NCBI GenBank assembly: GCA_965249615.1
Contig: CBDFMI010000002.1
Location: forward strand, 1-56,908
From: G963555815 sp965249615 [NCBI: bacterium]
GTDB lineage: Bacteria; UBA8248; JACPRG01
Reading direction: 5' to 3'
Length of the DNA stretch: 56,908 nt
The notes under the pieces were generated by a model. The model saw only the letters and a program-made list of their open reading frames with translations. It made no database searches and was not told the origin of the DNA. Shown in pieces: positions 7,688-15,995 of this stretch. The position numbers and the translations under genes were made by a program. Within the stretch, counting starts at the first letter, position 1; each line of letters starts with the position of its first letter.

Positions 7688-8668
7688 ATGACGGTGTCTG
7701 GAAAGTTCTTTATCCCAGGTTCTCGTGGGATGGTGGGTTCGGCGATGGTCCGCCGGTTAAAGGAAGAACCATGTGTCGAACTCCTCACGCCTCACCGGGA
7801 GGAACTAGACTGTGCCGACTATTCCGCGGTGGAGGTTTTCGTGGACACCCACCGTCCAGACTACGTGATCACCACCGCCGCCCGGGTTGGTGGAATCTCC
7901 GAGAACATGACCCATCCGGCCCAGATGATCTACGAGAACCTGGCCATCCAGACCAATTTGATTCATCTGAGCCACCTCTACGGAGCAAAATGCCTGGTCT
8001 TCCTCTCCTCGTCATGTGTATACCCGCGGGAGGCGCCCCAGCCCATGCGAGAGGACACGATCCTGACCGGGCCCCTGGAGCCTACGAACGCCGCATACGC
8101 CATGGCAAAGCTCGCCGGCATGGCCATGGTAGAGGCCTACAACAAGCAGTATGGGCTCCACAACATCGTGCTCATCCCGGCAACCTTAATCGGCCCAGGC
8201 GAGGACTTCGATCTGGAGCGCGTGCACGTGATGCCTGCACTTGCAAAACGTTTTTGTGACGCGCACGCGATGGGCCAACCTCCTGTGACGCTTCGGGGCA
8301 CAGGGACCCCCACGCGCGAACTGATGCATGTCGACGACCTCGTGGATGCCATTCTTTTCGTTCTGGGTCTCGAGGACGCGCCGCTCCCCCTCAACGTGGG
8401 GACAGGGGTGGGTCACTCCATCGCTGACCTTGCCCAGATGGTAGCGGAGGAAGTGGGATACGCGGGCGAGATCCGATGGGACGCTTCTCGGCCCGACGGC
8501 ATGCCCGCTAAGGTCCTGAGCACGGAGCGCATGTCCTCCCTCGGCTGGCGGCCTCGTCGAGCCATTCGGGAAGGCATTCGCGACATCATCGAAGAATACC
8601 GGGAGGTTGTGAAGGACCAGCGTTCCACCGCTGGTGGTCCCCTGCCCACCTCGAGCGCGTCCGGATGA
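7688..8668 (+). CDS. fcl: GDP-L-fucose synthase family epimerase/reductase
   Basis: 326 residues of extended SDR type with close similarity to GDP-L-fucose synthase: GSRGMVGSAMVRRL (NADPH loop), HRPDYVITTAARVGG, SSSCVYPREAPQPM, and YAMAKLAG with the catalytic YxxxK, plus RELMHVDDLVDA. The family reduces and epimerises GDP-4-keto-6-deoxymannose. The same fold also makes GDP-6-deoxy-heptose in other bacteria. With HddA/HddC-like genes nearby, a heptose substrate is a real alternative to fucose. The stop overlaps an upstream ATG of the next frame, although that gene probably starts later. Confidence 0.9.
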   Translation: MTVSGKFFIPGSRGMVGSAMVRRLKEEPCVELLTPHREELDCADYSAVEVFVDTHRPDYVITTAARVGGISENMTHPAQMIYENLAIQTNLIHLSHLYGAKCLVFLSSSCVYPREAPQPMREDTILTGPLEPTNAAYAMAKLAGMAMVEAYNKQYGLHNIVLIPATLIGPGEDFDLERVHVMPALAKRFCDAHAMGQPPVTLRGTGTPTRELMHVDDLVDAILFVLGLEDAPLPLNVGTGVGHSIADLAQMVAEEVGYAGEIRWDASRPDGMPAKVLSTERMSSLGWRPRRAIREGIRDIIEEYREVVKDQRSTAGGPLPTSSASG

Positions 8669-8751
8669 CGCGATCGGTGGAAAGTTCAAGATGCTCCGCG
8701 CCCACTCGTTTCTGCTGTAGCGTAGGCCAAGCCCGACCAAGGGGTTCTCCC

Positions 8752-10038
8752 ATGTCTGTCGCGCCCACGGGAAATAGGAAGATCGCACGGTCTGATCCAA
8801 AGTGGGGCTTTGTCATCTTTGGGGTGGGACTTTTGGTGGCGGTTCTCTGGACCCTCCTGGCCAACTTTTCGTGGACGGGAAGCCCGCTTATCTCGCCAGA
8901 GTCAGAGGGATTCATCGCCTTGGCCCGCTCCTTGCTCGCAGGCGAGGGTTATCTGCTCTGGGGGGAGCCCACGTCTCAACACATGCCTGGATACCCTTTC
9001 TTCCTCGCGGGCGTCTTTGCACTCTTCGGAGAATTGACCCTTGGGGTGGGATTGGTCCATTCAGTGTTTCACGCAGGCAGTGCCCTCATCCTCTTTTTCT
9101 TAGGCAGGCGTCTCTATGGAGAGAGGGTCGGCCTTTTGGCGGGTTTCATAGCCGCCCTTTTTCCCTTCTATCTCTTTTATGCCCCATTCGTCCTTTCAGA
9201 AACCCTGATCGTTTTTCTGGGCATGCTGAGTCTCTTCTTCACTTATCGGGCGGGGGAGGGACGTTTCTGGAGTTTCGTGTGGGCGGGTCTTGTCCTGGGA
9301 GTAATGGTCCTTGTCCGCCCAACCAGCCTGGGCCTCATCCCTTTGATGTTGCTCTATCTTCTCTGGAGAGGACGAAAGAGGCTGGCAAACGTGGGATTGG
9401 GAGTGGGTGCGACCGTTCTGATCGTGGTATTGGTGCTCACCCCCTGGATCGTCCACAACTGGAAGCTTCAGGGAAAGCTTCTCTTAGCAAGCCCTGAGAT
9501 AGGCCAATCCCTCTGGCGAGGGACAAACCCCCGGGCGAGCGACTATGTCGGCGGATATTCCGACGCGCGCAACATCGCTCCCCTCCCCCATCCTGTCCCG
9601 CAGAACATTTCAGAAGTGGAAAAGGATTCCTACTACTACCGCGCCTTTGTGGAATATGTCCGAGAGCACCCCACACGTTTCTTCGCGCTCCTTCCTTACA
9701 AGCTCGTCAACATGTGGCGTCCAACCTGGGAAGGTTCTTCCGCGAAGAACTGGGTGGTCTTGGGAGCCCCCTATGTGGGGCTCATGCTCCTGGCCTTTTT
9801 GGGCTTTTCCCGGGCACGTCGGAACTGGGAAGGATCGGTCCTCCTCTTCGTCTTCCTTTCCTACTGGATTTCTATCCATCTGGTCTTCTACAGCCTCCTC
9901 CGATATCGACTGAAAGCCATGAGTCCCCTCATCTTATTTGCCGCTCTGGGGCTGGCGGTGCTTTGGGGATGGCGTTCTTCAGCCACCGGGGGTAAGCTCC
10001 CCCAAGGAGGAGTGGACACCGGTCGTCACACCCCATAG
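8752..10038 (+). CDS. Membrane glycosyltransferase, GT39/ArnT-like (polyprenyl-phosphate-sugar dependent)
   Basis: 428 residues, strongly hydrophobic with about 9-11 membrane segments. After the first segment (about 20-42) a periplasmic loop carries PESEGFIALARSLLAGEGY and HMPGYPFFLAG, typical of the dolichyl/undecaprenyl-phosphate sugar transferases (PMT/ArnT family), in which an acidic residue of this loop is catalytic. It probably adds a sugar to a lipid, protein or glycan on the periplasmic side. The ATG at 8752 is chosen because AAGGGG lies 7 bp upstream; an earlier ATG at 8665 overlaps the fcl stop but gives a Cys-rich leader unlike the family. Confidence 0.8.
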   Translation: MSVAPTGNRKIARSDPKWGFVIFGVGLLVAVLWTLLANFSWTGSPLISPESEGFIALARSLLAGEGYLLWGEPTSQHMPGYPFFLAGVFALFGELTLGVGLVHSVFHAGSALILFFLGRRLYGERVGLLAGFIAALFPFYLFYAPFVLSETLIVFLGMLSLFFTYRAGEGRFWSFVWAGLVLGVMVLVRPTSLGLIPLMLLYLLWRGRKRLANVGLGVGATVLIVVLVLTPWIVHNWKLQGKLLLASPEIGQSLWRGTNPRASDYVGGYSDARNIAPLPHPVPQNISEVEKDSYYYRAFVEYVREHPTRFFALLPYKLVNMWRPTWEGSSAKNWVVLGAPYVGLMLLAFLGFSRARRNWEGSVLLFVFLSYWISIHLVFYSLLRYRLKAMSPLILFAALGLAVLWGWRSSATGGKLPQGGVDTGRHTP

Positions 10039-10181
10039 ATCAGAAGAAATGGCATCAGCCGCTTGAGCACGAGTTTCCGGAAGGGATCCTTGACAGCCAA
10101 ACGGAGAAAATTCAAAAATCGGCCTTGGAGCCGCAACCCTTTTCGACTATTGAACTCAGCGTTTGGGAGTGAGCACCAAGC

Positions 10182-11174
10182 GTGATCATCACTCGCACAC
10201 CTTACCGCGTTTCGTTCTTCGGGGGAGGCACCGATTACCCGCAGTGGTACCGGGAACATGGGGGTTCCGTTCTAAGCACAACCATCGATAAATACTGCTA
10301 TATCACTTGTCGTTACTTGATGCCCTTCTTTAAGCATCGCCACCGGATTGCCCACTCCCAGGTCGAGCTCGTCAAATCTTCGGAGGAGATCAAACACCCG
10401 GCCGCCAGAGAAGTCATGCGGTTTCTCAATGCGGATCAATGGGAGTTTGGGCTCGAGATTCACCATGACGGGGATCTTCCAGCACGAAGCGGGATCGGCT
10501 CTAGCTCCTCCTTTACAGTGGGCCTCTTACATGCCATCCATGGGATTCGGGGCACCATGCTGAGCAAGAAGCGCCTCATGCTTGACGCTATTCATGTGGA
10601 GCAGAATCTCATCAAAAAAGCGGTGGGTTCCCAGGATCAAGCTGTGACGACACACGGCGGTTTGTGTCATATCACTTTCGAACGCAGCGGTGAGATCTCT
10701 ATCAGACCTGTGATCGTAAAAAAAGAGCGGCGGCAGGAGTTTTGCAGCCACCTAATGCTGTTTCATACTGACTTCCAACGTCTCGCATCAGAAGTGGCAA
10801 GAGGCGTAATCGACAACATCTCGAAATGCACCAACCAGCTTCACTTGATGGCCCAGATGGTCGATGAAGGTCTTAACCTTCTGGTAGGTAATGGGGATAT
10901 TGGTGAGTTCGGAAAACTTTTGCACGAGAGCTGGAGGCTAAAGCAAGAGCTCTCTGATCAGGTCAGCAACAGCCACATAGACGAGATGTACCAGGCGGCA
11001 AGGGACGCGGGTGCCCTCGGTGGAAAGCCACTCGGTGTTGGCTCGGGCGGATTTCTGCTTTGCTTTGCCCGACCGGAATGCCAAGATGCAATCCGAGAGA
11101 AGTTGAAAGGCTTACTGTCGGTTCCCTTCGACTTCGAAACGAAGGGAAGCGAGGTGATCTTCTATAAAGATTGA
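10182..11174 (+). CDS. hddA: D-glycero-D-manno-heptose 7-phosphate kinase (GHMP family)
   Basis: 330 residues. RTPYRVSFFGGGTDYPQWY at the N-terminus is the signature of HddA-type kinases, and GDLPARSGIGSSSSFTVGLL is the GHMP ATP-binding glycine-rich motif. GVGSGGFLLCF near the C-terminus is motif 3. It phosphorylates the anomeric position of D-glycero-D-manno-heptose 7-phosphate, leading to GDP-heptose with HddC. The GTG start at 10182 is used; GGGAGTGAG lies just upstream. GmhA and GmhB, which complete the pathway, are not in this window. Confidence 0.9.
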   Translation: MIITRTPYRVSFFGGGTDYPQWYREHGGSVLSTTIDKYCYITCRYLMPFFKHRHRIAHSQVELVKSSEEIKHPAAREVMRFLNADQWEFGLEIHHDGDLPARSGIGSSSSFTVGLLHAIHGIRGTMLSKKRLMLDAIHVEQNLIKKAVGSQDQAVTTHGGLCHITFERSGEISIRPVIVKKERRQEFCSHLMLFHTDFQRLASEVARGVIDNISKCTNQLHLMAQMVDEGLNLLVGNGDIGEFGKLLHESWRLKQELSDQVSNSHIDEMYQAARDAGALGGKPLGVGSGGFLLCFARPECQDAIREKLKGLLSVPFDFETKGSEVIFYKD

Positions 11175-11277
11175 CTTGGATATTTGAATCGGGGATGGGC
11201 CACAGTGGAAAGAATACGACGGCTGGCCCTCACCAGGCTTAACAGCTTGACCCCCTCATAGGTGGTTCTTTCGGCGG

Positions 11278-11982
11278 ATGCGTGCTCTCATCCTTGTGGG
11301 CGGGAAAGGAACCCGGCTTACCCCTGTCCTCTCCGACGTACCGAAACCCCTCGCACCGGTTGAAGGCCGTCCTTTCCTATCCTATGTCCTTGACAGGCTA
11401 GCGTCCGCTGGGGTGGATGAAACTATTCTCCTCACTGGCCACATGGCCGAGAAAGTGGCGGCCCTTTACGACGGAACCTCGCTCGAGGGAATGAGGGTGT
11501 CTTGTGTGGCGGAAGACAAACCGCTGGGAACAGCCGGCGCGTTAAGAAATCTCTCCAATCTCTGCCGCCAAGACCCCCTCCTCCTGCTCAACGGTGACAC
11601 GTGGGTGCATTTTGACCTGACGGCTCTCCAAGCGGCCATGGAAAGACTGGATGCGGAACTGGTTTTGTCCGTGGTGCGTCTTTCGGACGTCTCGGCTTCG
11701 GGGTTTGTTGAACAAGACGCGGAGGGCCGACTTCTGCGCTTTTCGGAGAAGGTCGCGCGTGGTTCCGGTCTGATAAACACCGGCGTTTATTTGGTGACGG
11801 ATCGCTTTGTGGACCGTATTCCGCCGGGCTCCCCTATATCCTTAGAGGCAGAGGTTATTCCTACGGCATTGGCTAAAGGGGCGATCATCGGCCTTTCAGA
11901 ATGTCCTGGTCCCTTCCACGACATTGGGACACCAGAGGGATACCGTGACTTCTGTCATGCGGCAAAGACTGGGATCATTTGA
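11278..11982 (+). CDS. Sugar-1-phosphate nucleotidyltransferase, HddC-like (GDP-heptose guanylyltransferase candidate)
   Basis: 234 residues with the nucleotidyltransferase signature ALILVGGKGTRLTP at the N-terminus, VPKPLAPV for substrate, LLNGDTWVHFD for metal binding, and FHDIGTPEGY at the end. This short form (no C-terminal hexapeptide domain) is that of HddC and RmlA-like enzymes. Position directly after hddA suggests the guanylyltransferase step that makes GDP-D-glycero-D-manno-heptose. Mannose- or glucose-1-phosphate as substrate cannot be excluded from sequence. Confidence 0.82.
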   Translation: MRALILVGGKGTRLTPVLSDVPKPLAPVEGRPFLSYVLDRLASAGVDETILLTGHMAEKVAALYDGTSLEGMRVSCVAEDKPLGTAGALRNLSNLCRQDPLLLLNGDTWVHFDLTALQAAMERLDAELVLSVVRLSDVSASGFVEQDAEGRLLRFSEKVARGSGLINTGVYLVTDRFVDRIPPGSPISLEAEVIPTALAKGAIIGLSECPGPFHDIGTPEGYRDFCHAAKTGII

Positions 11983-12190
11983 GTTTTTAGCTATGGATTG
12001 GGCAGAGGATCCTGGGAGGAAGCCGTGAACTCATGGTAATATCGAAAAACTTTGACGTCAGACAGGGATAGTCGTGCGGCTAAGCAGCGGTGATTTGGGA
12101 ATTTCTGGCCAGTCATCACCCACCTGTTCTCGAAGTGTCCTGATGCCTCGGAGGGTGCCCTCTCGCGGTTGGCCAAACAGAACGGCCTAA

Positions 12191-12883
12191 ATGCCTATCG
12201 TTCTCTTCGACATTGACGGCACGCTCATCTACTCGGGGAAAACCGGCCGGAAGGCCCTCGGGCGAGTCTTGAAGGAGCTCTACGGCTGGGGGGAGGACCT
12301 CTCCGGAATCGCCGTCGAAGGCCGCACGGACCCGGCCACCGCCAAGGCAGCCTTCCTGAAATATCGAGGAGAACCCCCCACAGAAGCGGAGCTCTCGCAG
12401 GTTTTTGAACTGTACGTCCAGAAACTCCCCCCTGAGGTCCAAAAATCTGAAACTTTTAGGGTTCTGCCGGGCGTCGAGCCCCTTTTGGAGCAACTTTCCC
12501 AAAAGACCGGCGTGGCGGTTGGTATTGCCACAGGAAACATTGAGGCGGGCGCCCGGATCAAATTGGAGAGGGCCGGACTCAACCGCTATCTCCCCTTCGG
12601 TGGGTTTGGTTCTGATTCGCCCGATAGGACGGCCCTCACACGAATCGCCATCGAACGGGGCCGAAAAAAACTTTCGGGGGCCGGGGGGCTGAACGAAATT
12701 CTGGTGGTGGGAGATACCCCTCTCGATGTGAAGAGCGGGCGGGAGGCTGGAGCGCGCACGGTGGGCGTGGCCACAGGCTCTTGGACCGCAGACGACCTCT
12801 CCCGGGCCGGTGCAGACGTCGTCCTCAGCGATTTAACCGACACGGAGGCTTTCCTGTCGCTTCTGGCTGAAACTTTCCCCTGA
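12191..12883 (+). CDS. HAD-superfamily phosphatase (phosphoglycolate phosphatase-like)
   Basis: 230 residues with all four HAD motifs: LFDIDGTLI (motif I, Asp nucleophile and acid), GIATGN (motif II), a Lys in the ALTRIAIERGRKK helix (motif III) and VVGDTPLDVKSG (motif IV). A helical cap lies at about 20-85. It would hydrolyse a small phosphomonoester such as 2-phosphoglycolate. It is 208 bp after the sugar cassette and has no clear ribosome site; it is not a GmhB homologue (that family lacks this cap). The gap 11983-12190 shows nothing I can name. Confidence 0.85.
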   Translation: MPIVLFDIDGTLIYSGKTGRKALGRVLKELYGWGEDLSGIAVEGRTDPATAKAAFLKYRGEPPTEAELSQVFELYVQKLPPEVQKSETFRVLPGVEPLLEQLSQKTGVAVGIATGNIEAGARIKLERAGLNRYLPFGGFGSDSPDRTALTRIAIERGRKKLSGAGGLNEILVVGDTPLDVKSGREAGARTVGVATGSWTADDLSRAGADVVLSDLTDTEAFLSLLAETFP

Positions 12884-12901
12884 CAACCCCCTAAAATATA
12901 A

Positions 12902-12927
12902 AAGGGGTCAGCATTCGCTAACCCCTT
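12902..12927. terminator. Bidirectional terminator between the HAD gene and tRNA-Pro
   Basis: AAGGGGT at 12902-12908 pairs with ACCCCTT at 12921-12927, with AGC/GCT inside and an ATTC loop. T-rich tracts follow on both strands (CATTTTATT on +, TTTTATATTTTA on -). It lies between convergent transcripts and suits both. Confidence 0.7.
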
Positions 12928-12935
12928 CATTTTAT

Positions 12936-13012
12936 TGGTCGGGGCGAGGAGATTTGAACTCCTGACCTCCTGCTCCCGAAGCAGGCGCGCTACCAAGCTG
13001 CGCTACGCCCCG
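12936..13012 (-). tRNA. tRNA-Pro (anticodon CGG)
   Basis: 77 nt on the minus strand. The acceptor stem CGGGGCG pairs with CGCCCCG; the D arm has AGCGCAGCTTGGTAGCGC, the anticodon stem CCTGC/GCAGG closes a TTCGGGA loop (anticodon CGG), and the T arm is GGAGTTCAAATCTCC. The CCA end is encoded (12936-12938). It reads proline codon CCG. It lies downstream of the pcm gene in the same direction. Confidence 0.97.
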
Positions 13013-13048
13013 ACTCTCGTAGAATATCAGCCCAACCCAAAGGGTCTC

Positions 13049-13744
13049 TCATTCGGGCCACCCGTGTCTCCCGACCAGCTTCACAAAGACGCAGGTGCCC
13101 AGCCTCTCCTCTTCCAGCCCCTGCGGTCCCTTGGTCATCCTCAGCAGAACCTGCCCCTGGGTGTCCCCAACGGGGATGACCAGTCTGCCCCCCATGGCCA
13201 GCTGCGTCACCAGGGGTTCTGGTAAAGCCGGGGCACCGGCCGCCACGACAATGGCGTCAAAGGGGCTCTCCTCGGGCCACCCCAGGGTCCCGTCACAAAT
13301 CCAGGTCAACACATTATGATACCCTAACTGCTCTAACGTCTTCCGCGCCCGAAGGCTAATCCCCTTGAAGCGGTCAACACTGTAAACCCTCTCGGCCAGC
13401 TCGGCCAGGACGGCCGCCTGATATCCCGATCCTGTCCCAATCTCAAGGACCCGTTCGTCCCCCCTCAGTCCCAGGGTCTCGCACATGAGGGCCACGATAT
13501 AGGGCTGGGAGATGGTCTGGCCCTCGCCGATGGGAAGAGGGTGGTCTCCATAGGCCCGCTCTTGCAGGGCTTCCTCCACGAAGAGATGGCGTGACACCTT
13601 GCCCATGGCCGCAAGGACGCGGAGGTCCGTGATCCCCCGGCCGCGAAGTTGCTCTTCCACCATCCGTCTCCGGGCCATGTCGAACCGGTGGGTGCCTTCC
13701 TGGCCATCCCTTCCCAGCATCTTTGACCTGCGGAGCCTGAACAT
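13049..13744 (-). CDS. pcm: Protein-L-isoaspartate O-methyltransferase
   Basis: 231 residues. ARRRMVEEQLRGRGI is the family N-terminus, DHPLPIGEGQTISQPYIVAL the conserved substrate-loop motif, and VLEIGTGSGYQAAVLAEL the SAM-binding motif I. The enzyme methylates L-isoaspartyl residues in damaged proteins so that they can revert to aspartate. The start is uncertain: the ATG used (13744) follows GGGAAAGGA; others at 13720 and 13678 give 223 and 209 residues, closer to the family's usual length, and the frame is open up to 13822. Confidence 0.9.
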   Translation of the reverse strand: MFRLRRSKMLGRDGQEGTHRFDMARRRMVEEQLRGRGITDLRVLAAMGKVSRHLFVEEALQERAYGDHPLPIGEGQTISQPYIVALMCETLGLRGDERVLEIGTGSGYQAAVLAELAERVYSVDRFKGISLRARKTLEQLGYHNVLTWICDGTLGWPEESPFDAIVVAAGAPALPEPLVTQLAMGGRLVIPVGDTQGQVLLRMTKGPQGLEEERLGTCVFVKLVGRHGWPE

Positions 13745-13925
13745 CTTTCCTTTCCCGTGCAGAGGGTTTCTATCTAGGTAAGGCCGGAGGGAGAGCGTTT
13801 CAAGGGCCCGATTGTTCCTCAAGACGAGGTCGAGAGGATGCCTAAGCCGTCTTCGTACTCCGTGATAGAATAGCAGGATTCGACAGGCCCAGGTTTGAGC
13901 AGATGGAATCGCAGGAGAGCAAAGG

Positions 13926-14795
13926 ATGAGAACTTTCGTCGAGGCCCTGGAGAAAGAGGGAAAGGTGGGGCTTGTCCTGCGGGGCCGTCAGCCCGAGGGC
14001 ACGCGGATCTCCGTCTCGGGTGTCGAGATCGGGGACCCCGGCAGGTTCATCGTCTTCGCCGGGCCCTGCTCCGTTGAGAATCGGGAACAGATACTGGACG
14101 CCGCCAAGGCCCTTAAGGCGGCGGGCGCCCACGTCCTTCGGGGAGGGGCCTACAAGCCCACGACTTATCCCGTCAAGTTTCAGGGGCTTGAGGAAGAGGG
14201 GCTGACCCTCCTGGATGAGGCCAAGCGAGCCAGCGGACTTCCCGTCATCACCGAGGTCATGGACCCCAGAGAGGTGGAGATCGTCGGGGGCCATACAGAC
14301 ATTTTTCAGATAGGGACCCGCAACTTCCAGAACTATGACCTGCTTAACGAGGTCGGCCGCAGCCAGACACCTGTCTTCTTGAAGCGGGGGACCTGGGGGA
14401 CCGTGGACGAGGTCTTGGGGGCGGCGGAGCGAATCCTTCGTCAGGGAAACACCCAGGTGATGCTCTGCGAGCGGGGTATTGTGGGAGGACCGACTTACGA
14501 GCGCGTCTTTCCCACCATCCGATGGCACCCGGACCTCATGATCATCCCGGCCCTGAAGACGCTGACGCATCTCCCCGTCATCTTTGACGCGAGCCACGCC
14601 ACCGGGTACAGGGAATTTGTGGAGCCGATGGCCTTGGCCGCGGCCGCGGCGGGGGCTGACGGTCTGATGGTGGAGGTCCACCCTGAACCCGAAAAATCCC
14701 TGACCGACGCACCCCAAGCCATCGATTACAAGGCTTTTGGGCACCTGATGGAGAAGCTCCGAGCGGTTTTGGCCGCCGTGGGTCGAACGCTCTAA
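13926..14795 (+). CDS. aroF: 3-deoxy-7-phosphoheptulonate synthase (type I beta, no regulatory domain)
   Basis: 289 residues; condenses phosphoenolpyruvate and erythrose 4-phosphate in the first step of the shikimate pathway. FAGPCSVENREQ, LRGGAYKPTTYP, IGTRNFQNYDLL, VFLKRGTWGT, LCERGI and FDASHATG give the complete active site, including the metal-binding Cys and His. A short N-terminal extension (about 35 aa) is present, but neither a ferredoxin-like nor a chorismate mutase domain, so feedback control is not evident. The start has GGAGAG upstream. It converges on the next gene with only 15 bp between. The gene name is by function; paralogue naming varies. Confidence 0.92.
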   Translation: MRTFVEALEKEGKVGLVLRGRQPEGTRISVSGVEIGDPGRFIVFAGPCSVENREQILDAAKALKAAGAHVLRGGAYKPTTYPVKFQGLEEEGLTLLDEAKRASGLPVITEVMDPREVEIVGGHTDIFQIGTRNFQNYDLLNEVGRSQTPVFLKRGTWGTVDEVLGAAERILRQGNTQVMLCERGIVGGPTYERVFPTIRWHPDLMIIPALKTLTHLPVIFDASHATGYREFVEPMALAAAAAGADGLMVEVHPEPEKSLTDAPQAIDYKAFGHLMEKLRAVLAAVGRTL

Positions 14796-14810
14796 AGGGC
14801 CTGGTTTCCC

Positions 14811-15338
14811 TTAGAAGAAGGTTTCCCCGGGCGGGCAGGCCTCGTTCACGAGGGGCCTCAGCCTGACCCGCTGGGTGACGGCATCGGCCTGGAGACTGGC
14901 GACAGCCTCTTTGACCTCCTCTTCCCAGCCGGGATCAGGGAGGAACGCGAGGACTTCAGCGGCATTGGCCGCATGGAGGAGGGCATTTCCTAAGAGGATG
15001 CACGCCTGTGCTTGGTTCCCACTGTTCACGGCGGACACCGCCATGGCGACATTGAAGCCGGTGGCCGTGAGGGCCCGGGTGCCGATAAGGAGGATTCGCT
15101 CGTCGACGGCTCCTACAGAGTCCCGAAGGGTTTCAAGGCTCTGATTCACGTCGCGCGTCGCACCCACACAATTGGAAAGATCTCCCGCCTCGCATGCCTC
15201 CTTTCCCAGCTCCCACAGCTCGAATACAATGGGGTAATCGTCAAGAATGACCGCAGATTGAGCTCGAGCTTCATTCAAAGCCACTCCACCCAGAAGACCA
15301 ATTGACGTCACCGCTGCCAGAAAGATTTTGAGCTTCAT
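14811..15338 (-). CDS. Secreted protein of unknown function
   Basis: 175 residues. A Sec signal peptide (MKLKIFLAAVTSIGLLGGVA, cleavage probably after ARA at about 26) is followed by a mature part rich in Ala, Leu and Glu with four Cys (two close together near ACEAGDLSNC). It looks helical; I do not recognise a family. The start is firm: TAAGGAGG lies 7 bp before the ATG. The gap 15339-15586 upstream is AT-rich and probably holds its promoter, but I could not pick clear hexamers. Confidence 0.7.
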   Translation of the reverse strand: MKLKIFLAAVTSIGLLGGVALNEARAQSAVILDDYPIVFELWELGKEACEAGDLSNCVGATRDVNQSLETLRDSVGAVDERILLIGTRALTATGFNVAMAVSAVNSGNQAQACILLGNALLHAANAAEVLAFLPDPGWEEEVKEAVASLQADAVTQRVRLRPLVNEACPPGETFF

Positions 15339-15586
15339 TTGTCAACCTCCTTACGACAGACATTACCCCAGAAGATGACTGATCTGGGAGAATATATCCG
15401 GCTTTTTCGTTTCAGGGGGGAAAATCTAAAATTTCAAAGGGATTCAGCAAATAGACAAAAGGACTTCACAAGGAAGACAGAGGGCGCGCCCTTCCCTGGA
15501 GCCCATGAAAATCGCGCCCCTTTGCATTTCAAAAGAATTTTGGCTAAGGGAACCCATTGAATGGGTGGAACGGAAGAAAGGAAGGC

Positions 15587-15757
15587 CTAACGACCTGGCT
15601 TCTGTTCTTGCTCTTCCAATATAGTGGCTTTATAGGCCTCTGACGCGGTCCCAAAACTCTCATCGACGTCGTAGGATTTCACGGCGGACGTCACGCCCGC
15701 ACAGCCGAAGAGAGAGAGGACCATGAGTCCTAGGGCGACCTTGAAAAGGGTTTTCAT
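15587..15757 (-). CDS. Small lipoprotein, 56 aa
   Basis: MKTLFKVALGLMVLSLFGCA is a classical lipoprotein signal with lipobox LFGC (Cys at residue 19). The mature part is 38 residues, charged, with no family I know. A strong ribosome site AGAGGAGG sits 7 bp upstream of the ATG, so translation is very likely despite the size. It lies 248 bp upstream of the secreted-protein gene on the same strand. Confidence 0.75.
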   Translation of the reverse strand: MKTLFKVALGLMVLSLFGCAGVTSAVKSYDVDESFGTASEAYKATILEEQEQKPGR

Positions 15758-15995
15758 GACCAGGCCTCCTCTAATACCTCCCCTAGCTCTCTACTGTTAA
15801 TTTTGTTACCAATTAAAAAAAAGCAATAGGTTTTTACCCTGAAACAATTAAAAAGTTCTGATGGCAGATAGATATTTATTCGAGGAATATCTCTTATAAT
15901 CTTCGGAGACCCTGTGGCGAATCGGGCCCCGCAGATGGCTCCACACCAATATGAGAGGGTCTGCTCCCAGCGCTGACCCCTGACCAGGAGAGCCC

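Noticed and set aside
12191-12883. GmhB heptose bisphosphate phosphatase completing the HddA/HddC pathway
   Set aside because: The protein has a helical cap after motif I and matches phosphoglycolate-phosphatase-like HADs; GmhB is capless with a zinc loop, and no such Cys cluster is seen.
15895-15900. TATAAT as promoter of the homocysteine methyltransferase gene
   Set aside because: A perfect -10 hexamer, but no -35 resembling TTGACA at 16-18 bp upstream; kept only as a note.
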